Positions 1 through 10,011 of a stretch of DNA of 64,000 nucleotides are shown here, one piece after another. The notes beneath the pieces were generated by a model that was given only the letters and a program-made list of their open reading frames with translations, made no database searches and was not told the DNA's origin. The number at the start of each line of letters is the position of its first letter. The stretch's first letter is position 1. This DNA comes from JACRLW01 sp046349595 (GTDB lineage: Bacteria; Planctomycetota; UBA1135; UBA2386), in the NCBI GenBank assembly GCA_046349595.1, contig JAXMCA010000001.1:1302001-1366000 (forward strand), given 5' to 3'. A program made the position numbers and the translations under genes.

Positions 1-655
1 GCGCGGTGCCCTGACACTGCCGCACCGCGCCGTCGCGGCGGATCGAGATGCCGGTCATGTGCATCTGAGCCTGCGCGATGTGCCGATCGAGTTCGTCGCG
101 ACCGCGACCGCAGGACCAGGCGTCGCGGAACGCGACTTCGCCGGTGGTGCACCGTGCCAGGAGCTTGAGCCGCGCGGCGCCCTCGACGGTGTTCCAGGCC
201 TCGAACCAGTCGTCGGCCACACCCTCGACCTTCTCGTGTTCGACGGCCGCTGCGACGTTCGCGAACAGCGCGAGATGGAACCGCCATCCGGCGACGTGGT
301 CGTCGCGCACCTCGGCGTCGTGGACCTCGTGGCGCAGCCGCAGCAGGGTCCCGTCGGGATGCTCCTCGAGCGCGATGCGCACGCGCGAGCCTCCGGGCGC
401 GATGGTGGCGCCCTCGTACTCGTAGCCGTAGCTGAACAGGATGCTCGTCTCCGGTTCGATCGCGAGCACCTGGCCGGACGCGATCTGCCCGTTCGGGTAG
501 ACGATGCGCACCCCACCGCCGACGCGCGCCTCGATGGTGGATCCCGCACCCCACCAGCGTGCGAAGAGGGTCGACTCGGTGAAGAAGCGGAACACCGTCG
601 TGCGCCGCGCGCGGATCACGAGGTCGCGGTCGAGGCAGAAGGGCAGATCGCTCAT
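1..655 (-). CDS. AHSA1/SRPBCC-domain protein with start of a SnoaL-like domain (partial, runs off window start)
   Basis: The frame stays open from an ATG at 655 to the window edge (218 codons seen). Residues about 10-140 match the activator-of-Hsp90-ATPase-homologue (AHSA1, SRPBCC) fold, with FARWWGAGS near the N-terminus, a glycine-rich turn before RIVYPNGQ, and the C-terminal helix carrying HVAGW. After about residue 150 the sequence (GEVAFRDAW, then GRDELDRHIA) looks like the start of an NTF2/SnoaL-like domain, so this may be a two-domain ligand-binding protein. The start overlaps the stop of the upstream ArsR gene by 4 nt (ATGA), so the pair is surely co-transcribed. ArsR-AHSA1 operons are common; the ligand is unknown. 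Confidence 0.8.
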   Translation of the reverse strand, partial: MSDLPFCLDRDLVIRARRTTVFRFFTESTLFARWWGAGSTIEARVGGGVRIVYPNGQIASGQVLAIEPETSILFSYGYEYEGATIAPGGSRVRIALEEHPDGTLLRLRHEVHDAEVRDDHVAGWRFHLALFANVAAAVEHEKVEGVADDWFEAWNTVEGAARLKLLARCTTGEVAFRDAWSCGRGRDELDRHIAQAQMHMTGISIRRDGAVRQCQGTA

Positions 656-1017
656 GATTTGGTCCTGTTGCGGCTCCTCTTCGCGCGCGGGCCGCGGCGC
701 GCCTCTTCGAGCTCGGCCTCGAGCTTCAACGCGTAGAGCGCCGAGTCCCACATCGCCTCCAACGCCTTGCGCATCGGCCCCAGGGCGTCCTTGCGGGTGC
801 GGTAGAGGCGCTGGCGGCCGTCGCGACGCACGCCCAGCAGACCGGCGTCGCTGAGCACGCGGAGGTGCTGCGAGATCGCCCCGAAGGTGACGTCGCCGAA
901 GGCGGCGTGGATGCGGCCGGCACTGACCTCGTCGTCCCAGCACAGGCGCAGGATCTCCCGGCGACGGGGAGCGTGCAGCGCGCGCACCAGGACGGCGGCA
1001 TCGGTCGGGGCGACCAT
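652..1017 (-). CDS. ArsR-family winged-helix transcriptional repressor
   Basis: A 121-aa protein with one ArsR-type winged helix: RREILRLCWD, then the recognition helix GAISQHLRVLSDAGLL and the wing VRRDGRQRLYR. No cysteine metal-binding box is seen in the recognition helix, so it is probably not a metal sensor. The usual role is to repress its own operon and release DNA on binding a ligand. I chose the ATG at 1017; an in-frame TTG at 1029 would add four residues. It overlaps the AHSA1 gene by 4 nt. The AT-rich stretch just upstream (1019-1040) is the likely promoter/operator. Confidence 0.85.
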   Translation of the reverse strand: MVAPTDAAVLVRALHAPRRREILRLCWDDEVSAGRIHAAFGDVTFGAISQHLRVLSDAGLLGVRRDGRQRLYRTRKDALGPMRKALEAMWDSALYALKLEAELEEARRGPRAKRSRNRTKS

Positions 1018-1018
1018 G

Positions 1019-1040
1019 ATTAAGTGCAAACTAAACTAAT
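1019..1040 (-). promoter_or_regulatory. AT-rich putative promoter/operator of the ArsR operon
   Basis: This 22-nt A/T-rich patch sits in otherwise very GC-rich DNA directly upstream of the ArsR start. Its ends are inverted (ATTA...TAAT) and it contains a short direct repeat of CTAA. The position fits an autoregulated ArsR operator/-10 region. Binding is not shown; the dyad is weak beyond the outer four bases. Confidence 0.35.
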
Positions 1041-1175
1041 GGACCGATGCGGTCAAGCCTGCGAATTGCGACCCTCGACCTTCGACCTGGGACGGCGGGG
1101 GAGGGCGACCCCCTCCTCCGGTCTGCGGCCGGTCCTCGCCTGCCCGTGCGCCGCCCGTCATCATGGGCGCCCCGC

Positions 1176-1793
1176 ATGACCCGATCGTTCCGCCGGACTC
1201 CCTCGTCCTGGGCCGAGGCGATGCTGCCCGTGATCGACGAACTGCTCCTGGAGCAGGCGCATCTCGAGAAGAAGGCGGCGTCCGGCGCGCTCGGCTTCCT
1301 GTTCCGCTACCCCGACGAGGCCGACCTGCTGCAGCCGCTCAGCGCACTCGCGCGGGAGGAACTCGAGCACTTCGAGCAGGCGACGGCGCTGGCGATCGCG
1401 CGCGGACTGCGACCGCGTTCGATGGTCCCCGGCCCCTACGCGGAGCGGCTGCTGCGCTGTGTGCGCGTCGGCGAACCGGAGCGCATGCTCGACCAGATGC
1501 TGGTCTGCGCGGTGATCGAGGCGCGCAGCGCGGAGCGCATGCACCTGTTGTCGACGGCGCTGCGCGAGCGCGATCCCGAGCTCAGCGCCTTCTACGGCGG
1601 ACTGGTCGCGAGCGAGGCGCGTCACCAGTCGCTCTACCTCGATCTCGCGCGGGCGCGGTTCGGCGCGTCGGTCGTCGACGAACGCTTCACGGCGGTCGCG
1701 GCACACGAGGCCGAGGTGCTGGCGCGCGCGACCGGTGCGGCGCGGTTGCACGACGGCCCGCCCCTGACCCGAGCCGCGGGCGACTCCGCGTGA
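1176..1793 (+). CDS. miaE: tRNA-(ms2io6A)-hydroxylase MiaE
   Basis: A 205-aa ferritin-like di-iron monooxygenase that hydroxylates the isopentenyl group of ms2i6A37 in tRNA. The four-helix ligand pattern is visible: EQAHLEKKAA near residue 26, EELEHF near 61, EARSAE near 116 and ASEARH near 145, giving two ExxH-type motifs plus two further glutamates. Length is normal for the family (about 200 aa). I start at ATG 1176; the open frame continues upstream but without family similarity. The stop overlaps the next start (GTGA). Confidence 0.9.
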   Translation: MTRSFRRTPSSWAEAMLPVIDELLLEQAHLEKKAASGALGFLFRYPDEADLLQPLSALAREELEHFEQATALAIARGLRPRSMVPGPYAERLLRCVRVGEPERMLDQMLVCAVIEARSAERMHLLSTALRERDPELSAFYGGLVASEARHQSLYLDLARARFGASVVDERFTAVAAHEAEVLARATGAARLHDGPPLTRAAGDSA

Positions 1794-2530
1794 ACCTCGC
1801 CGCTCCGGTCGACTGGCTCCTCAACGTCGGCACCACGCCGTACTGGCCCGAGTTGCGCGCCGAGACCTCCACGCTGTGCGTCCTGCAACACGGGCTGATC
1901 CGGTCGGCCTGTTCCCTGGTGCGGCTGCAGCGCACCCTGCTCCGTCACGGCTACGCGGTCCTGAACCGCTCGTACCCCAGCGTGTGGGACACCATCGAGG
2001 CCCATGCCGAGCGGCTGCACGCGTCGCTCGAGCGTCGCCTGTTCCGCGACGGCACCGCGGCCCAGCCGCCGCGCCTGTGCTATCTCGGTCACTCGATGGG
2101 AGGCCTGGTCGTGCGCGCCTGCCTGGCCCGTGCCGACGCTCGCGCTGCCGACACCTGCCTGTTCCTGGCGACGCCGCAACGCGGTGCCGCGCTGGCGCGG
2201 GTCCGCCACTCCTTTCCCCCCTTGCGCATCGTGCTGGGGCGCAATGCGCCGCGGCAACTGATCCCCGGTGACCCGCTCTACGCGCGCCTGCCCGCGGTCA
2301 CGGCGCGGCGGATCGGCGTGATCTACGGTCGGCGGGGTGACGGCCGCGGCTGGAACCGGCATCTCGCGGGCGACGACGACGGCACGGTGGCGGTCGCCGA
2401 GGCGCTGCTGCCCGAGGCCCACGATCAGATCGGCCTCCGCTACGGACACACCCGGATCACCACCGCGCCGGCGGTCCTGAGGCAGGTCCTGGTCTTCCTG
2501 CGCCACGGTCGCTTCGAGCACGCGGACTGA
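1790..2530 (+). CDS. alpha/beta-hydrolase, PGAP1/triacylglycerol lipase-like
   Basis: A 246-aa protein read from GTG 1790, which overlaps the miaE stop by 4 nt. It has the oxyanion strand LQHGLIRS, a nucleophile elbow GHSMGGLV (catalytic Ser about residue 99), a plausible acid in DDDGTVAV and a C-terminal histidine in RYGHTRI, so the Ser-Asp-His triad appears complete. There is no clear signal peptide. The family includes lipases and esterases acting on lipid or membrane-anchor esters. The substrate cannot be told; co-transcription with miaE looks incidental. Confidence 0.8.
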   Translation: MNLAAPVDWLLNVGTTPYWPELRAETSTLCVLQHGLIRSACSLVRLQRTLLRHGYAVLNRSYPSVWDTIEAHAERLHASLERRLFRDGTAAQPPRLCYLGHSMGGLVVRACLARADARAADTCLFLATPQRGAALARVRHSFPPLRIVLGRNAPRQLIPGDPLYARLPAVTARRIGVIYGRRGDGRGWNRHLAGDDDGTVAVAEALLPEAHDQIGLRYGHTRITTAPAVLRQVLVFLRHGRFEHAD

Positions 2531-2601
2531 AAGCTCTTGCCCCGGGCTGCGTTGCGGCTTCGATGCTCGCCGCCGCACCGGCTGTGCGCGACCCCACTGG
2601 C

Positions 2602-3311
2602 ATGTCCAAGATCAGCCGCTTCCTGACGTCGACGATCGGCGCGAAGGTCGCGATGGCCGTCACCGGCCTGCTCCTCTCGCTCTTCGTCGTCGCTCACCTG
2701 CTCGGCAACCTGCTCGTCTTCAAGGGGCGGGAAGCCATGAACGACTACGCGCAGATGCTGCAGCACCTCGGCATCTGGTTGTGGGTGGCGCGCCTCGGCC
2801 TCCTGGCCCTGTTCGCCACCCACATCGCGCTGGCGATCCGGCTCAGGGCCCGCAACCAGGCGGCGCGACCGGTGCGCTACGTGGCGGAGCACACCATCCA
2901 GGCCAGCTTCGCGTCGCGCACCATGATCCTCAGCGGACTCCTGATCCTGGCCTTCGTGGCGATGCACCTGATGCACTTCACGCTCGGCTGGCTCGAGCCG
3001 TCGAAGTACGCGTTGCACGAGACGGTGAAGCAGAACGGCGTCGAGGTGGTCCGCCACGACGTCTTCGCGATGGTCGTCGCCGGCTTCCACAACGATCTCT
3101 TCGTGCTGCTCTACCTGGTCTGCATGGTGGTGCTCGGCCTGCATCTCAGCCACGGCCTGAGCAGCCTGTTCCAGTCGCTCGGCCTGCGCCACCCCGCCTA
3201 CGTGAAGGGTGTGCAGCTCGGCGGTCGCCTCGTGGCGGTCGCACTCGCGGTCGGCTTCTCCCTGATCCCGCTCGCCGTGCGCCTCGGCTTCTGCGGCGCG
3301 GGAGGCGCCCA

Positions 3312-3315
<4 letters not shown>
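2602..3315 (+). CDS. sdhC: succinate dehydrogenase cytochrome b558 subunit
   Basis: A 237-aa membrane anchor of the single-subunit (B. subtilis/Wolinella b558) type, with about five transmembrane helices: near residues 14-32, 58-80, 108-127, 157-180 and 203-225. Conserved histidines in AHLLGNLLVF, ATHIALAI, AMHLMHF and GFHNDLF are candidates for the two haem ligands. It anchors SdhAB and passes electrons to quinone. I start at ATG 2602 (MSKISRF), which places the first helix correctly. It overlaps sdhA by 4 nt (ATGA). No separate sdhD is present, as expected for this type. Confidence 0.93.
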
Positions 3316-5221
<1,906 letters not shown>

Positions 5222-5225
<4 letters not shown>

Positions 5226-5998
5226 ACCTGCGACTCACCCTGCACATCTGGCGCCAGAAGGGCCCGAGCGACACGGGCGCGATGCGGACCTATCAGGTCC
5301 AGGCGAACTCCCACATGTCGTTCCTCGAGATGCTGGACGTCCTCAACCAGGACCTGATCCAGAAGGGCGAGGAGCCGGTCGCGTTCGAGCACGACTGCCG
5401 CGAAGGCATCTGTGGCTCGTGCAACCTGGTGATCAACGGCAAGCCGCACGGCCCGTGGAAGGGCACCACCGTGTGCCAGCTCCACATGCGTGCCTTCAAG
5501 GACGGCGACTCGATCACCATCGAGCCGTGGCGCGCGAAAGCCTTCCCGGTGGTCAAGGATCTGGTCGTCGACCGCTCCGCCTTCGATCGCATCATCGCGG
5601 CCGGTGGCTACGTCTCGGTGGGGACCGGTTCGCCGCGCGACGCCAACGAGATCCCGATCGGCAAGGCCGACGCCGACGAGGCCTTCGAGTACGCGACCTG
5701 CATCGGTTGCGGCGCCTGCGTCGCCGCGTGCAAGAATGCGTCGGCGATGCTGTTCGTCGGGGCGAAATTCGCGCACCTCGAGAAGCTCCCGCAGGGACGC
5801 GTCGAGTCCGACCGCCGCGCGCTCGCGATGGTCGAGCAGATGGACAAGGAGGGCTTCGGCGCCTGCACCAACCAGTACGAGTGCGAGGCGACCTGTCCGA
5901 AGGAGATCTCGGTGCAGTCCATCGCGATGCTCAACAAGGCCTGGCGTCGCGCCGCACTCAACGAGAAGCCGGCCCGTGCCGCCGGCGGCGAGGGCTGA
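5222..5998 (+). CDS. sdhB: succinate dehydrogenase iron-sulfur subunit
   Basis: A 258-aa subunit read from GTG 5222 (GTGA overlap with sdhA). It carries the [2Fe-2S] ligands in CREGICGSCNL plus a later Cys (TTVCQLHM), a [4Fe-4S] motif CIGCGACVAAC, and the [3Fe-4S] region CTNQYECEATCP. It relays electrons from FAD to the haem b/quinone site in SdhC. The mogA start follows after 1 nt. Confidence 0.95.
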
Positions 5999-5999
5999 G

Positions 6000-6539
6000 G
6001 TGGAGGGCGCACGGCCGCGCATCGGCATCCTGACGATCAGCGATCGTGCGAGCCGCGGGATCTACGCCGACGAGTCGGGACCCGCGATCGAGTCGGTGCT
6101 GCGAGAGTTCATCGCCACCGACTGCGAGTACCAGCGGCGGATGATCCCGGACGAGGTTCCGGAGATCGTCGCCGCGATCCGCGCCTTCGCGGACGCCGGC
6201 TGCGCGCTGATCTGCACGACGGGTGGCACGGGGCCGGCGCCGCGTGACGTCACCCCCGAGGCGATGGAGCAGGTCTGCGAGAAGCTCCTGCCCGGCTTCG
6301 GCGAGGAGATGCGGCGCGCGTCGCTCGCCGCGGGCGTCCCGACCGCGATCCTCTCGCGGCAGACCGCGGGCATCGTCGCGCGCTCGCTGGTCGTCAACCT
6401 GCCGGGCAAGCCGGGTTCGGTGCGGGTGTGCCTGAACGCGGTGTTCCCGGCGATCCCGTACTGCATCGAACTCGCCGGCGGACCGTCCTTGCAGGGCAAC
6501 CCGGCGGTGGTGACGGTGTTCCGCCCGAAGGCGAAGTGA
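6000..6539 (+). CDS. mogA: molybdopterin adenylyltransferase
   Basis: A 179-aa MogA/MoaB-fold protein that adenylates molybdopterin before molybdenum insertion. Visible motifs are ILTISDRASRG, YADESGPAIE and the MPT-binding loop TTGGTGPAPRDVTPEA. A GTG at 6000, one nt after the sdhB stop, gives a compact N-terminus that starts just before the first strand. Being tied to sdh is an unusual neighbourhood, and no other molybdenum cofactor gene is in view. Confidence 0.88.
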   Translation: MEGARPRIGILTISDRASRGIYADESGPAIESVLREFIATDCEYQRRMIPDEVPEIVAAIRAFADAGCALICTTGGTGPAPRDVTPEAMEQVCEKLLPGFGEEMRRASLAAGVPTAILSRQTAGIVARSLVVNLPGKPGSVRVCLNAVFPAIPYCIELAGGPSLQGNPAVVTVFRPKAK

Positions 6540-6554
6540 TCTCCGGCTACGGCT

Positions 6555-7904
6555 TCAGTCGTTGCGCAGCGACACCGCGGGGTCGTGACGTGACGCGCGC
6601 CACGCCGGGATCGCGGAGACCAGGGCGCCGATCAGGATGGCCGATCCGGAGACGACCCCGATCCACTGCGGGTCGAGTTCGTGCGGCACATGGCGCAGGT
6701 TGTAGACGCGCACCGGGAACAGGTCGATTCCGAAGCTGTGCTTGAGGAACTCGTTGAAGCCATCCAGGCCGAGCGCGGTGGCGCATCCCGTTCCGACTCC
6801 GAGCACCGCACCGAGCGTGGCGATCGCGACGCCGTTGACGAGGAACAGCGTGAGGATGCCGCCGCGCTTGCCGCCGAGTGCGGCGAGGATGCCGATGTCG
6901 TGCTGCTTCTCCGTCACCGTCATCGACATCGTCGCGTAGACCTGGAACGCGGCGACGACCATGATCACGAAGAGCACCAGGATCAGCAGCGAGCGCTGGT
7001 GTTCGAAGTTGGCGAGCTGTGGTGCGTTGGCCTCGGCCCAGGTCCGCACCAGGATGTGGCCGTAGTCGGGATCGAACTCGGTGTTGAGGATGCGCTGCAG
7101 GCGCTGAGCGGTGCCCTCGGCGTCGCCCTTGTCGATCAGTCGGATCGCCAGCTCGTTGCACCAGTCGGGTCCGAGGTCGGGCTGATCGTCGTGGCGGATC
7201 TGCGCGCGCAATGCCTCGATGTCGATCAGGACGTTGAGGCTCTCGAATGCGGCGAACGACGACTCATAGGCTCCGGCGATGCGGTACTCCTCGGGTGCGG
7301 GTGCGGACAGGCTCTCGTGTCCGCGTTCGGCCACGAGGCGTCCGGTGGTGATCTTGGCCCGCGCGCCGCGATGGAGATCGTCGATCGCCATGCGCGATGC
7401 CCCCATCAGGATCGCGGCCGGGCCCGAGTCGGACGCGAAGGGATGCTCCGGATCGGCGACGCGTTCCGCGGGATCGGACGCTCCTTCGATCCAGGCGCGG
7501 ATGCCGCTCACCGCGTCTTCCGCGGCGAAGTCGACGCCGAGCAGCGTGACGTAGGGTGTGGGGGCGCCGAGCTCCGCGACACCGACGGCCGGCGGCGCCT
7601 TCTGCTGGGCGCCCGCGAGCGGGTGGACCAGACCCTGCCACACGATGCGTGGCGCGACGGCGGCGACGTTCGGATCGCGGCGCAGCACCGCTGCCATGCG
7701 ATCGAAGCTCGCATCCGGCGGGAGACGCGCTGCGGTCATGTCCGCCGTGCTGCTCTGCAGGTGTCTCGAGATCTCGTGGATGTAGCCCGAGAAGATCGAC
7801 ACCACGACGATCAGCGCCCATACGCCGAGCGTGATCGCCAGCACGCCGAGCAGGTTGATCGGGCGCGTGAACAGCCAGCGGAAGGCGAGGAACCAGCGGT
7901 ACAT
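6555..7904 (-). CDS. FtsX/MacB-type ABC transporter permease (LolC/E family)
   Basis: A 449-aa permease with the LolC/E layout: an N-terminal helix near residues 20-42 (INLLGVLAITLGVWALIVVV), a large periplasmic domain, then three helices near 310-335, 355-385 and 415-440 in an FtsX-type domain. It pairs with the ATPase encoded 2 nt upstream and with the second permease beyond it, forming a LolCDE-like lipoprotein-releasing complex. The alternative, a MacB-type exporter, is less likely because the ATPase is separate and the two permeases differ. Confidence 0.85.
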   Translation of the reverse strand: MYRWFLAFRWLFTRPINLLGVLAITLGVWALIVVVSIFSGYIHEISRHLQSSTADMTAARLPPDASFDRMAAVLRRDPNVAAVAPRIVWQGLVHPLAGAQQKAPPAVGVAELGAPTPYVTLLGVDFAAEDAVSGIRAWIEGASDPAERVADPEHPFASDSGPAAILMGASRMAIDDLHRGARAKITTGRLVAERGHESLSAPAPEEYRIAGAYESSFAAFESLNVLIDIEALRAQIRHDDQPDLGPDWCNELAIRLIDKGDAEGTAQRLQRILNTEFDPDYGHILVRTWAEANAPQLANFEHQRSLLILVLFVIMVVAAFQVYATMSMTVTEKQHDIGILAALGGKRGGILTLFLVNGVAIATLGAVLGVGTGCATALGLDGFNEFLKHSFGIDLFPVRVYNLRHVPHELDPQWIGVVSGSAILIGALVSAIPAWRASRHDPAVSLRND

Positions 7905-7906
7905 CG

Positions 7907-8602
7907 TCAGCGCGCGATCGCGCCCTCGCTGAGCCGAAGCACGCGGTCGCAGCGGCGGGCGACCGATTCGTCGTGGGTGACCAGCAGGAGCGCCAGTCCG
8001 CGCTCGCGCCCGATCGAGAACAACAGGTCGAGCACGCCGCTCGCCGTGTGTGGATCGAGGTTACCCGTCGGCTCGTCGGCGAGGATCACCGCCGGCTCGG
8101 CGATCAGGGCGCGCGCGATGGCGATGCGCTGGCGCTCGCCACCCGACAGCTCGGCGGGACGGTGCGTGCGTCGCGCGCTCAGTCCGACGCGTTCGATCAG
8201 CTCGCCGGCACGCGCGGCGAAGTGCTTGCGCTCGCGCCACCACGACAACATCCCGCGGTCCATCATGCTTCCCAGTCGCACATTGTCGTATGCGCTGAGC
8301 TCGGGGATCAGGTGATAGAACTGGAACACGAAGCCGATGCGCCGGTGACGCAGACTCGCGCGGCGGTCGATGGAGAGGTCGTCGACGCGGGAGCCCTCGA
8401 ACCAGACCGACCCGGAGCTCGGGGTGTCCAGCAGGCCGAGCAGGTGCAGCAGGGTGGACTTGCCGGTGCCGGACGAACCCACCAGAGCGACCTTCTCGCC
8501 GAGTTGCAGCGCGAGATCGACGCCGCGTAGCACCGGGATCGCGCGCGAGCCGATGCGGTAGTCCTTCGTCAGTCCGCGAGCTTCGAGGAGGGGCGCGTTC
8601 AT
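7907..8602 (-). CDS. lolD: ABC transporter ATP-binding protein, LolD-like
   Basis: A 231-aa ATPase with Walker A GSSGTGKST, signature LSGGERQRIAIARAL, Walker B VILADEPTG and H-loop LLVTHD. This is the size and motif set of the LolD/MacB/FtsE group. The ATG at 8602 overlaps the stop of the upstream permease (ATGA). It would power extraction of lipoproteins from the inner membrane by the flanking permeases. Confidence 0.88.
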   Translation of the reverse strand: MNAPLLEARGLTKDYRIGSRAIPVLRGVDLALQLGEKVALVGSSGTGKSTLLHLLGLLDTPSSGSVWFEGSRVDDLSIDRRASLRHRRIGFVFQFYHLIPELSAYDNVRLGSMMDRGMLSWWRERKHFAARAGELIERVGLSARRTHRPAELSGGERQRIAIARALIAEPAVILADEPTGNLDPHTASGVLDLLFSIGRERGLALLLVTHDESVARRCDRVLRLSEGAIAR

Positions 8603-10011
8603 TCGTAGGCGAGGGCGCGGACGGGGTCCATGCGCGCGGCGCGGCGTGCCGGCAGCCACGCGGCGATGAAGGCGATCAAGAGTGCGGCGATCGCGACCTG
8701 CGCGACCCACAGCGGCTCGATGAGGTAGGGGACGCGATCGAGCGCGTAGATGTCGGTGGGGAACAGCTCGAGGTGCAGTTGCCGCCGCGACCAGTCGTTG
8801 AGGTCGTTGAGGTAGATCGCGCTGAAGATGCCGCTGACGATGCCGAGCAGGCAGCCGACCACGCCGACGACCAGACCCGAGAGCAGGAACAGGTGCTGCA
8901 CGCCGCGGGGCGAGGCACCCATCGAGCTGAGGATGCCGATGTCCTTGACCTTCTGCATCACCGACATGTGCAAGGTCGCGTAGATCAGCGACGCCGCGAC
9001 CAGCATCACCGCGAACAGCACCAGCTTCATCATCGCGCGCTCCTGGTCGACGGCGCCCAGGTACACGCTGTTCTGCTGCTCCCAGTCGAGCGCGCGACCT
9101 CCGAAGCGTTCGCCGAGCCGTGCGGTGAGCCGGGCGCCCACCGCGCGGGCGTCGACGCCGTCCCTGACGCGGATCGCGACGTCGCTGACGACGTCGGTCG
9201 GTCCCGTCGCGAAGGGATCGTCGGTCGGCAACCCCAGCAGATCGCGCAGGGAGTCGATCGACACCATGGCGACGGTCTCGTCGAAGATGCGGTGCTTGGT
9301 CTCGTACACTCCGCTGATCGCGAAGATGCGGCGCACCGCGAGCAGATCGGCGTCGCTCTCGCCGTACCAGAAGCGGCCGGTGAGGATGTCGATGCGTTGC
9401 GCGCGCGACAGCCGACTGCTCTCGAAGCGGCGCTTGCTGAGCACGATGCCGGGCGAAGCCGACAACAGGGGGCCGGGGCCGATGGCATCGCCCGACTGCA
9501 TGCAGCGGGCCTCCTCCTCGGCGACCTGGACCCGGAAGGGTTGCTTCCGGTCAGTGACGCGCTCGGTCTCGAGGTCGATCGCCGCGAGCCATTCGTCGAA
9601 GCGTGTGGTCGCACGTTCGCGCTCGGGATCGACGCCGAGCAGCTCCAGGTAGTCGAAGGTGAGCTGGCTCTGCGGCATGCCGCGTGTGGTCTGCAGCCAC
9701 TGACCGCGCCGCCCGTGCGGGAAGTACATGCCGTGGTGGCGCAGCCGCGGGGCCGTGGCGACGACGTCGCCGTCCTCGTGGATCGCGGCGTCGATCGCGG
9801 CGAAGGAGGTCCCCGGCTTGAGTCCGGCGAACAGCAGGTCGGGTGTCGCGCGGTGGGTGTTGTCGCGGATGTCGGATACGAAGCCCGAGAACACCGCGAT
9901 CACGACGATCATCGCCCAGACGCCGAGCAGGACGCCGAACATGCCCAGCAGGTTGATCCACCGGGACAGCAGGTAGCGCAGCGCGAGGAAGGCGGAGAAC
10001 GCGCGGATCAC
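8599..10011 (-). CDS. FtsX/MacB-type ABC transporter permease (second LolC/E-family subunit)
   Basis: A 470-aa permease read from GTG 10011, which overlaps the lysS stop by 4 nt. The N-terminal helix (INLLGMFGVLLGVWAMIVVI) is close in sequence to that of the other permease, then come a long periplasmic domain and three C-terminal helices ending in AALLIAFIAAWLPARRAARM. The paired paralogues suggest a heterodimeric LolC/LolE arrangement around LolD. Its periplasmic domain is longer than that of the 6555-7904 subunit. Confidence 0.85.
   Translation of the reverse strand: MIRAFSAFLALRYLLSRWINLLGMFGVLLGVWAMIVVIAVFSGFVSDIRDNTHRATPDLLFAGLKPGTSFAAIDAAIHEDGDVVATAPRLRHHGMYFPHGRRGQWLQTTRGMPQSQLTFDYLELLGVDPERERATTRFDEWLAAIDLETERVTDRKQPFRVQVAEEEARCMQSGDAIGPGPLLSASPGIVLSKRRFESSRLSRAQRIDILTGRFWYGESDADLLAVRRIFAISGVYETKHRIFDETVAMVSIDSLRDLLGLPTDDPFATGPTDVVSDVAIRVRDGVDARAVGARLTARLGERFGGRALDWEQQNSVYLGAVDQERAMMKLVLFAVMLVAASLIYATLHMSVMQKVKDIGILSSMGASPRGVQHLFLLSGLVVGVVGCLLGIVSGIFSAIYLNDLNDWSRRQLHLELFPTDIYALDRVPYLIEPLWVAQVAIAALLIAFIAAWLPARRAARMDPVRALAYE

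Noticed and set aside
6555..10011. MacAB-type drug exporter instead of a LolCDE-like set
   Set aside because: MacB fuses ATPase and permease and pairs with a MacA adaptor. Here the ATPase is separate, two related permeases flank it and no adaptor gene is present.
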